Source: Roseateles puraquae
Lineage (GTDB): Bacteria > Pseudomonadota > Gammaproteobacteria > Burkholderiales > Burkholderiaceae_C
Direction of reading: 5' to 3'
NCBI RefSeq assembly: GCF_002205845.1
Contig: NZ_NISI01000001.1
Location: forward strand, 1,302,001-1,366,000
Length of the DNA: 64,000 nt
The notes under the pieces are model-generated. The model saw only the letters and a list, made by a program, of their open reading frames with translations. It was not told the origin of the DNA and did not search any database. How positions within the stretch are numbered: the stretch's first letter is position 1; every line of letters starts with the position of its first letter. Made by a program: the position numbers and the translations under genes. Shown piece by piece: positions 57,474 through 64,000 of the stretch.

Positions 57474-60400
57474 CAGTTCATCAGCTCGCGCCATGAGATG
57501 CGGCGCAGCGACCCAGGCGTGGCGGTGCTCAGCGGCGCACCGTCGTAGTTGTCATTGACGCCGTCCGTGCGCTGCAGCAGCGTGACCTGCTTGCCCGTGG
57601 ACGTGACCATCGGCGTGATACCGGCGATCAGCGTCGTGACGGAATAGGCCTTGAGCGGCTTGCCCGAGCCCACATCCAGGTAGTAGAGCCAGCCCGTGCC
57701 ACCCGGCGAGCAGACGGTCGGCGTCGGGATGTTGGAGGCCACGATCAGTTGGTTGAGCTGCTGATCGAAGTCCACGTTGACGCGCTCGCCGGACGTGAGG
57801 TTCAGGTCGACGTACCAGCCCTTCTGGGTGGCCCAGTTGATGGTGGCGCCGTTCTGCAGGCCGCTGCGGTCAGCCGCCAAGGTCTGCTTGACCATGCCGG
57901 AGTTGCTGCGCAAGGCACCCAGGCCGGTTGTGCCGAGTTCGTCCTTGAAGGTGTAGATGGACTGCAGCGAGGAGTCCCCCACGTCCGTCGTCCCGAGGTA
58001 ACGACCAGTCGCCACCGACACCACGGCGTACTTGTAGTTGCCGTCGATGATCTCGGTCAGCACGGGTCGGGTGGTGATCGGCTGGTTGCTGCCCGTCTGG
58101 CCGAGCAGCATGCTTTCCTTGCCGCTGGGTGCCAGGTTGTCGTCGAAGTCGAAGCGCCAGACGTTGCCCAGCATGTCGCCACCGTACACGCGCGCAGCGA
58201 CACCGAGCTTGTCGTCGTCCACCCAAGCGTTGATCTTGCCCAGGTTGCTCGGGGTGCTAGTGCTGCCTGCGGTGGTCGCGATCTTGCCGTTGGGCATCAA
58301 GACGCCCGTCACGGCATCCAGCACATACAGGTAGCCCAGGCCTGAACCGGGGCTCACGTTGTTGTAGCCGGAGCTGAACATCACCACCCAGCGACCCGCC
58401 TTGTTCTTCGTGATGATGGGGTTGCCGTAGGTGTAGCCGAGGTCGGTTTCGGTGTACTCCCACAGGGCGATCGGCGCATTCGGGTCGGTGATGTCCAGCG
58501 CGTAGTAGCCGCGGCCACCCTTGCCGAGGCCGCCGACCAGGATGGTGCGCCACTTGGTGCCGTCGTAGATGTCACCCACTACCGGCGCGCCGTCCACATA
58601 GAAGCGATGCTTGGATTCGTAGTTGGCATCCGCCAGCAGGTACATGTTGGACATGACCATCGACGGCACATAGGCCCAGAGCTCCGTGCCGCCGGTGCTG
58701 TCGTCTGCCACCTTGATGGCGTGCAGCATGCCGTCGTTGGCACCCACGTAGAGCACGCCGGTGCGCGTCGCGGTGGTGGCCGCAAAGGCCGCATAGCCGG
58801 TATCTGTCAGCCCCAGGGGTGACTTCTTGACGTAGACCGGTGCGCCGTTGACGACGTCACCCATCGGACCGGCACGCGTGCGGAACACCTGATCCGCCGC
58901 CGCGCTGGCAGACTGCTCGTACGTCGTCGCACCACGCAGGTATTCGATCAAGTTGGCCGCCGTGGCCTTGGGCTTCGCAGCTGCGTCCATCGTCGTGCAC
59001 TGCGTCAGCTTCTCGCTCCCTGTGACGCACAGGTTGTCGAACAAGCTCAGCTTGCCCGCCGCCGTCAGGTTGGTCGCATTGAACTCAACCAGCGTGTTCA
59101 CACCACTGTTGAACAGGATCTTGCGCGTGCCCTGCGCCTTGATCCGGTCAGCGGCCGACCAAATTGGCGTACCCGGGTTCAGAATGTCGCCGGTCGCCGT
59201 GTTGAGCTTGAAGGCGTTGACCGTTCCGTCCCAGGTCTTGGTCGTGTAGAGCGGGATGAAGATCCAGTCGTCACCGGACGAAGGCGTCAGCGAGCTGGTC
59301 GCCGCAGCGGACGAGCTGCCCGTAGAAGCTTCGATCCGGCTCAGGGCGTCCACCAGGCTGGTCGCCATTTCCGCTGCATTGTTGGCGCTGTAGTAAGTGC
59401 CGCGGCCATTGACGGCGGCGTGCCAGAGGTCGTCCACCGCCGTCAGCGTGTCCGCAACCGGTTCGGGCCAGATCTTGGTGCCCTGCTTGATGTCGAAATA
59501 GTCACCGCTCTGGCGGGTCTCATAGTCCTTGACGTAGGTCAGGGTGCCGTTGAGGCCCAAGCCCAGCGTGAAGGTCGTCATGTGCTGGGCCGAGTTGTTG
59601 TCCTTGCGGTCCGTCGGCACGATGTTGTCGCAGACGTCCTGGTTCGCGATCGAGCCGGTGCAGTTGTTCAGGGCCGGCGTGCGCAGGTCGGTGATGTAGT
59701 AGTACTGCGCCACGTCGGCCAGCGTGTTGGACACGCCGGCACCGTTGTTGGCCTCATCGCGGATCGGCCGATCGATCGAGGTGCCGCCGTCAGGGTTGCC
59801 GATGTCCGTGGTGCCGTCAACTTGCTTCGGAATGACGGTGGCCTGGTTCCAGTAACCGTCGGTCGACAGGATGGTGTAGTTGCGCTGGCAGGCGTACTGC
59901 ATCGGGTCCGTCTGGCCGCTCAGCTTGTTCGCAAAGTAGCGGCCCGCGCGCGCCAGCGCCGGGCGCAGCGGCGTGTTGCCCGACGTGGCCGTGCCGTAGA
60001 GCCGCTTGAAGAACTCGGTTTTCTGCGTGCCGGCGTCGAAGTCCGCCACGTTCAGGAAGCCCGTGCTGTTGGCACCGCCGTTGGCGTACTCGCTGATCTT
60101 GGAAAAGCCGACGCGGAAACGCGTGGCATCGATCTTCGCGAACGCCATGCCCGCGCCCGCCCGCATGGCCAGCATGCGGGTGCGGTAGTAGGAGTACCAG
60201 TTGGCGTAGTTCTGCTTCTGGGCCGTGGTCGCGTTCTTGACGCGCACGATGTCGAAATCGACGCTCTGGCAGCTGGCACCGGTGTTGCCGGGCTTTGGGG
60301 TGGCCCACAGGAATGGGCCGAGGTCACCGTCCGTCACCGTCGTGGTCGTGGTGGTCTGCATGGTGCAGCTGTTCGCCACGTTGTTCCGGCAGGAACCGCC

Positions 60401-60979
60401 GGGAACAGTTGGAATGCGCGAGTAGGTCTTCACGACCGTGGTGGTGCGGTCGTTGGCCGAGTCGTAGGTCGATGTCGACGAGCTCGCAGGCACCGTGCAG
60501 GCTGCTTCGTTGCGCGCACCGCAGATGGCGGATGTCACCGTCGTGGTGGGCGTGCCGATGGTGGCCCCCAGCACATCCGGCGTCTCGGGGTTCTGGTTGC
60601 TGAGGTCGGTCGTGCCCGAGGTGCTGCTGTAGCCGTCGTTCTTGGCGGCTGTGAAGCTGGCATCCGCCATCGGCGTGCCGTCCGGGTTCAGCGGCGCCGG
60701 GTAGGTCCGGTTGGGGTCGTAGAAGATCTTGTTGGCCCCGACCCAGCCAAAGCAGACGTTACCTGTGGGTGCGTTGTCCGGCAGGTAGTTGAAGCCCATG
60801 GAGCCGGAGTTGTCGAGCACGAACATCAGGTTGGCACGCACGACGGTGCCATTGGCCATGCTGCTCAACGGGCGATCGGCCAGGTCCGCGTTACCGGCCG
60901 TGGCCGTGGCCGCGGAGAGGATCAACGGCAGGCCCGCGACAATGCGCCACAGGCGTTGGAACAGGGGTGTCGTAGTCAT
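57473..60979 (-). CDS. pilY1: Type IV pilus tip adhesin PilY1
   Basis: 1168 residues. A signal peptide (MTTTPLFQRLWRIV to ATAG) precedes a von Willebrand A-like N-terminal region with the MIDAS motif DNSGSM (Asp56, Ser58, Ser60). The C-terminal half is the PilY1 beta-propeller, with segments such as GDMLGNVWRFDFDD and GGLGKGGRGYYALDITDP. It caps the pilus and promotes extension and adhesion. The ATG at 60979 has an AGGAG SD; the frame opens at 61192, inside pilX. It lies between pilX and the TonB-like gene. Confidence 0.92.
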   Translation of the reverse strand: MTTTPLFQRLWRIVAGLPLILSAATATAGNADLADRPLSSMANGTVVRANLMFVLDNSGSMGFNYLPDNAPTGNVCFGWVGANKIFYDPNRTYPAPLNPDGTPMADASFTAAKNDGYSSTSGTTDLSNQNPETPDVLGATIGTPTTTVTSAICGARNEAACTVPASSSTSTYDSANDRTTTVVKTYSRIPTVPGGSCRNNVANSCTMQTTTTTTVTDGDLGPFLWATPKPGNTGASCQSVDFDIVRVKNATTAQKQNYANWYSYYRTRMLAMRAGAGMAFAKIDATRFRVGFSKISEYANGGANSTGFLNVADFDAGTQKTEFFKRLYGTATSGNTPLRPALARAGRYFANKLSGQTDPMQYACQRNYTILSTDGYWNQATVIPKQVDGTTDIGNPDGGTSIDRPIRDEANNGAGVSNTLADVAQYYYITDLRTPALNNCTGSIANQDVCDNIVPTDRKDNNSAQHMTTFTLGLGLNGTLTYVKDYETRQSGDYFDIKQGTKIWPEPVADTLTAVDDLWHAAVNGRGTYYSANNAAEMATSLVDALSRIEASTGSSSAAATSSLTPSSGDDWIFIPLYTTKTWDGTVNAFKLNTATGDILNPGTPIWSAADRIKAQGTRKILFNSGVNTLVEFNATNLTAAGKLSLFDNLCVTGSEKLTQCTTMDAAAKPKATAANLIEYLRGATTYEQSASAAADQVFRTRAGPMGDVVNGAPVYVKKSPLGLTDTGYAAFAATTATRTGVLYVGANDGMLHAIKVADDSTGGTELWAYVPSMVMSNMYLLADANYESKHRFYVDGAPVVGDIYDGTKWRTILVGGLGKGGRGYYALDITDPNAPIALWEYTETDLGYTYGNPIITKNKAGRWVVMFSSGYNNVSPGSGLGYLYVLDAVTGVLMPNGKIATTAGSTSTPSNLGKINAWVDDDKLGVAARVYGGDMLGNVWRFDFDDNLAPSGKESMLLGQTGSNQPITTRPVLTEIIDGNYKYAVVSVATGRYLGTTDVGDSSLQSIYTFKDELGTTGLGALRSNSGMVKQTLAADRSGLQNGATINWATQKGWYVDLNLTSGERVNVDFDQQLNQLIVASNIPTPTVCSPGGTGWLYYLDVGSGKPLKAYSVTTLIAGITPMVTSTGKQVTLLQRTDGVNDNYDGAPLSTATPGSLRRISWRELMN

Positions 60980-60998
60980 GCTGGAACTCCTGCGCTGC

Positions 60999-61643
60999 TT
61001 ACAGCCGGACGATGGTTTCGGTGAACGAGACGGTGCCGCGCGCGCTCTGCGCCCTGACGACGATCCGGTAGTACTGGGAACTGACCACCATGGTCTCGAT
61101 CTTGGTGTCCTTGTAGTTGGTGACACCCTTGTTGCCGCCGCCGGTGAGCGCGGAGCCCACGGGTACGGCGCAATCGACGGCGCTGGGTGCACCGGCCGCT
61201 GAACACAATCGCGTGATGATGTAGCGCGCTTTGTTGTTGCCGCCGTTCAGCGTCACTTCGTTGGACGGTTGGACGCAGCCGGTGCAGTTCGTTGCGCCGG
61301 TCCAATTGACAAGCGCCCGGGTCGAATCCCCGCTCTGGCCGGTCATGTCGATGGCATCCCGGCTGCTGGCGTAGTAACCCGCCGTGGGCTGATCGGATTG
61401 CAGCGTCGTGCCCGCGTTGGTGTTCAGGTAGGCGATGGCTTGCTCAGCCGCCTGGGCCGCAGCGGAAGTCGCGTCTTGCTTGAAGCCGAGGTTGCCGATC
61501 ACGAGCGCACTGGTGTCCACCGAACGCACCAGGGCCACAGCACCCAGGGAGATGACCACCAGGGCCATCAAGGCAAAGATCAGTGAGACGCCCCGCTGCA
61601 CCAGGGCCGGTCGTCGACGATCGATCACACCGCAGTCCTTCAT
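60999..61643 (-). CDS. pilX: Minor pilin PilX
   Basis: 214 residues. The prepilin-type N-terminus is VQRGVSLIFALMALVVIS; position +5 after the cleavage glycine is Phe, not Glu, as often seen for PilX. It is part of the PilY1 tip complex. It starts one base after the pilW stop. Confidence 0.9.
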   Translation of the reverse strand: MKDCGVIDRRRPALVQRGVSLIFALMALVVISLGAVALVRSVDTSALVIGNLGFKQDATSAAAQAAEQAIAYLNTNAGTTLQSDQPTAGYYASSRDAIDMTGQSGDSTRALVNWTGATNCTGCVQPSNEVTLNGGNNKARYIITRLCSAAGAPSAVDCAVPVGSALTGGGNKGVTNYKDTKIETMVVSSQYYRIVVRAQSARGTVSFTETIVRL

Positions 61644-61644
61644 G

Positions 61645-62739
61645 TCATTGCCCCCAGATCACGTTGCGCAGCGGCGCGGTCACCTCGAACACCGAATAGC
61701 GGTAGTGCTTCCAATCCGCCACGTTGCTGACGCTCAGGCTCAGGCACTTGCTGCTGCCGCACACGCTGGTGCCGGCGATGGTGGCCGCCGTGCCGACATC
61801 CCACAGGGGCGCCGCAGCCGTGACCTCGTCCTTCTGGTAGGAACTGCTGCGCGCGACGAGCGCGATTCGCACCGCCCGCACCTGCATCCAGCCCGCGTTC
61901 GTCGTCGGCGTGGTGTTGTCGTAGGTATCGACGACACCATCGGCATTGGTGTCCTTGCCGTACATCGCGCGCAGGGCCACGATCTGCGGAAAGAGGTCCT
62001 GGGACACCGTCCCGCCGGTGCCCAGGTCCAGGGTCTGCTGCTGCAGGTTGTAGTTCGCATCCACGGCGAACGTACGCAGCACCAAGCGGCCGGCATTGAG
62101 CAGACGATCACCCGCCAGATAGCCCCCTGTCGGCGCCACCTGCCCCCCGTTGTTCCAGTTGGAGCTCGTGGCATGCACCAGCTGGTTGGTGCTGGCGATG
62201 CTCGTGACCTGATAGGCACCACACCAGTTGGTCGCGCTGTAGCCGGTGGGAACGGCAAACACGATGTCATTCACCGAGAAGCCAAGGGCCGACCTCAGCG
62301 TAAACCGGTCCGAGGTCGTCGGGTGATTGACGCTGATGATGCCCGGCACCGTGTAGTTGCGGTCCGAGTACATGACCGTCACGCGGTCAGGCGCCCCCGC
62401 TGTGCCGGCGGTGATCATCACCGGGACCAAGGTCCAGTTGAGCGCCCCCGCGACGGCATGGTTGGCCTGGATGGGGCAACCCAGCACCGACAGATCGCTC
62501 AGCAGGCCATAGCCCGCCATCTGGATCTCGCGCTGCAGCGTGTACAGCCCCAGCGCACCATTGACCTGGGCATCGCCGCCGCCCGTGGTGACGCGCTTCT
62601 GGCCTTCAGAGAAGGACAGCACCTGAGCGGTCACCAACACCACGACCAGGCCGAGCAGCAGCCCGACCATCAACTCGATGAGCGTGACCCCGCGCTGGCG
62701 CGGCGCGGTCGGCTGGATGACAGAGTGCAAAGACGTCAC
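61645..62739 (-). CDS. pilW: Minor pilin PilW
   Basis: 364 residues. The class III prepilin leader and helix is RQRGVTLIELMVGLLLGLVV with Glu+5. The rest matches PilW-type length. It primes pilus assembly with PilV, PilX and FimT. It lies 12 bases downstream of pilV. Confidence 0.92.
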   Translation of the reverse strand: MTSLHSVIQPTAPRQRGVTLIELMVGLLLGLVVVLVTAQVLSFSEGQKRVTTGGGDAQVNGALGLYTLQREIQMAGYGLLSDLSVLGCPIQANHAVAGALNWTLVPVMITAGTAGAPDRVTVMYSDRNYTVPGIISVNHPTTSDRFTLRSALGFSVNDIVFAVPTGYSATNWCGAYQVTSIASTNQLVHATSSNWNNGGQVAPTGGYLAGDRLLNAGRLVLRTFAVDANYNLQQQTLDLGTGGTVSQDLFPQIVALRAMYGKDTNADGVVDTYDNTTPTTNAGWMQVRAVRIALVARSSSYQKDEVTAAAPLWDVGTAATIAGTSVCGSSKCLSLSVSNVADWKHYRYSVFEVTAPLRNVIWGQ

Positions 62740-62751
62740 GGCAACGGCACC

Positions 62752-63162
62752 TCAGTTGATGGACGTGGCCATCGTGAATCGACTTTGGGATTCACCAGCG
62801 GCCGTCCAGCGGATATCGATGGACACGGCACCGGCATTGGTCACCGTGACGGTGGCCGTCCCACTGGGCAGGCGCGACGAGACCCGGGCCAGCCAGTCGG
62901 TGCAGACGGCGTTGCAGGTGCCGCTGGTGTCGTAGGTGGTGAGGTTGGACGTCCGGTCCGTCCACATCGCACCCACCAACTGCTGGGCCAGGAAGGCCGC
63001 TTCGGCACGGAACGTGGCCGAGGTCTGGGCACGGGTCATCGCACTCTGAAGCCCCACCACACCCAGCACCCCCATCGCGCAGATCAGCAAGGCCACCAGC
63101 GCCTCCAGCATGGCAAAGCCGCCAACCGGGCGCCGATTTCGCGTTGTCGAGTTTGATTTCAT
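62752..63162 (-). CDS. pilV: Minor pilin PilV
   Basis: 136 residues starting MKSNSTTRNRRPVGG. The prepilin segment is GFAMLEALVALLICAMGVLG, with Glu+5 and the MGVLG pattern typical of PilV. The open frame extends to 63348, but the methionine at 63162 leads the type IV leader. Confidence 0.92.
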   Translation of the reverse strand: MKSNSTTRNRRPVGGFAMLEALVALLICAMGVLGVVGLQSAMTRAQTSATFRAEAAFLAQQLVGAMWTDRTSNLTTYDTSGTCNAVCTDWLARVSSRLPSGTATVTVTNAGAVSIDIRWTAAGESQSRFTMATSIN

Positions 63163-63187
63163 GGCTGCATCTCCATCGCGCGGCGCA

Positions 63188-63790
63188 TCAGCACTTGCGC
63201 GGATCACCGCTGGCGTTGACGCTCGGCTCGCACATCCGGATGGTGCCGCCGGTGCCCACGACGATGCGCAGGGCACGGAAGTCATTGCCCGACGTGTCGT
63301 TGTCGATGTCCAGCTGCGCCAGGCCGGTGTTGTCGACCGGGCGGCCAAACCCGTTGAACACCACCACCTGGCCCGGCTGGTTGGCGCTGTCGGAGCCTTG
63401 CACCTTCACCCACTTGCCGCCACCGCCGGTGGCTTGCTTGTCCAGGATGCGCGGCGCCGTGGTCTCGCCGACGTCGGTGCCGCATTTGCCGCCCGGATCG
63501 TCCAGGCTGACGACCCACGAGGAGCCGTCGTCGTCCACGACGCAGCTGTCGTCCATCACGGCCGAATCGCTCAACCTCACCAGGGAGAAACGCACGTTGG
63601 TGTTGCGACGCATCGCCTCGGCGCGGGCCTTTTGCAGGCCGGTCTGCAGCGACGTGGCCACGTTGCGGATCTGGATGTTGCGGATCCAGGTGCTCGCGCT
63701 CGGAATGATCGCCAACAGCAGCAATGCCACCAGGGCGACCACGACCGCCAACTCGATGAGGGTGACGCCCCGCGGGGCTGGCCGCCTCAT
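63188..63790 (-). CDS. fimT: GspH/FimT-type minor pilin
   Basis: 200 residues starting MRRPAPRGVTLIELAVVVAL, a short basic leader and pilin helix with Glu+5. The middle matches GspH/FimT (LQTGLQKARAEAMRRN). Two Cys pairs could form disulfides. The frame opens at 63970; the ATG at 63790 is the pilin start. Confidence 0.9.
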   Translation of the reverse strand: MRRPAPRGVTLIELAVVVALVALLLLAIIPSASTWIRNIQIRNVATSLQTGLQKARAEAMRRNTNVRFSLVRLSDSAVMDDSCVVDDDGSSWVVSLDDPGGKCGTDVGETTAPRILDKQATGGGGKWVKVQGSDSANQPGQVVVFNGFGRPVDNTGLAQLDIDNDTSGNDFRALRIVVGTGGTIRMCEPSVNASGDPRKC

Positions 63791-63792
63791 GA

Positions 63793-64000
63793 TCAGCACT
63801 CGCTGCCCTTGGCCAGCCAGCAGTTCTTGCCCGACACGGTCGAGCCTTTGAACTGCGTGGTGGTCTGCAGGTTGGACTGGTTGATGGTGTAGACGTGGCC
63901 CACTGACACGGTGCCCGTCTTGCCCGTCGCGGTGAGCGTGTAGCCTTGGCCCGTGTTGGTCAGCGCGCACGCGTAGGTGAAGCCCTTGGCCCCAGTCGGC
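63793..64000 (-). CDS. PilE-like type IV pilin, C-terminal part (cut by window edge)
   Basis: The last 68 residues are visible, ending at a TGA (63793-63795). They include TYACALTNTGQGYTLTATGK and a terminal disulfide-type segment NCWLAKGSEC, typical of small PilE-like minor pilins. It lies two bases upstream of fimT on the same strand, so it is probably the preceding gene of the operon. Its N-terminus is outside the window. Confidence 0.75.
   Translation of the reverse strand, partial: PTGAKGFTYACALTNTGQGYTLTATGKTGTVSVGHVYTINQSNLQTTTQFKGSTVSGKNCWLAKGSEC

Overview
The window is 64 kb of high-GC chromosomal DNA that looks like a Burkholderiales betaproteobacterium, probably of the Roseateles/Mitsuaria/Rubrivivax kind. 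This is inferred from protein character and from gene neighbourhoods (hemA-prfA-prmC, rplU-rpmA-obgE-proB, pilBCD-coaE-zapD-yacG, mlaFEDACB). No rRNA or other decisive phylogenetic marker is present. I see no phage, insertion sequence, integron or CRISPR array; nearly all of it reads as core or long-resident chromosome.

Layout. (1) 1-8754: a pectin side-chain (rhamnogalacturonan-I) locus: PL11 rhamnogalacturonan lyase, a large TonB-dependent receptor, a secreted PL22-like beta-propeller lyase, and a secreted protein with two tandem CE12-type SGNH esterase domains. (2) 8755-15924: tRNA-Met(CAT), then miaB, hemA, prfA, prmC, an outer-membrane-like protein, grxD and ubiX. (3) 15987-23926: M3 peptidase, lytic transglycosylase, proS, rppH, proB, obgE, rpmA, rplU. 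(4) 24275-25716: ispB and tRNA-Pro(CGG). (5) 25767-39332: an accessory stress region. Two NarL-type regulators, one with a degenerate receiver, lie to the left of a nine-gene co-directional operon (alpha/beta hydrolase, catalase, YcaC-like hydrolase, XapX protein, YtcJ-type amidohydrolase, DoxX protein, MFS exporter, Dps, DUF2789). An NmrA-like protein and a MalT-type (LAL) regulator close it on the right. (6) 39434-41185: a delta-60-repeat lipoprotein. (7) 41445-47723: pilB-pilC-pilD-coaE-zapD-yacG and a HAD hydrolase. (8) 47720-52783: central carbon genes pgi and tal, divergent from zwf and an RpiR/HexR-type regulator. (9) 52791-56773: the Mla lipid-transport operon. (10) 56850-64000: a minor-pilin operon (pilE-like, fimT, pilV, pilW, pilX, pilY1) ending in a TonB-like gene and running off the right edge.

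How the genes work together. Region 1 would cleave, deacetylate and import rhamnogalacturonan oligosaccharides. Regions 7 and 10 together give most of a type IV pilus: assembly ATPase, platform protein, prepilin peptidase, minor pilins and the PilY1 tip protein. Region 9 is retrograde phospholipid transport. Region 5 combines H2O2 removal (catalase, Dps) with small-molecule hydrolases and an exporter; its substrate is unknown and it is the most interesting accessory system here. Many gene pairs overlap by ATGA, TGATG or TTGA, so translational coupling is common. Two short leader-like reading frames (before the NmrA-like gene and before hexR) extend that pattern.
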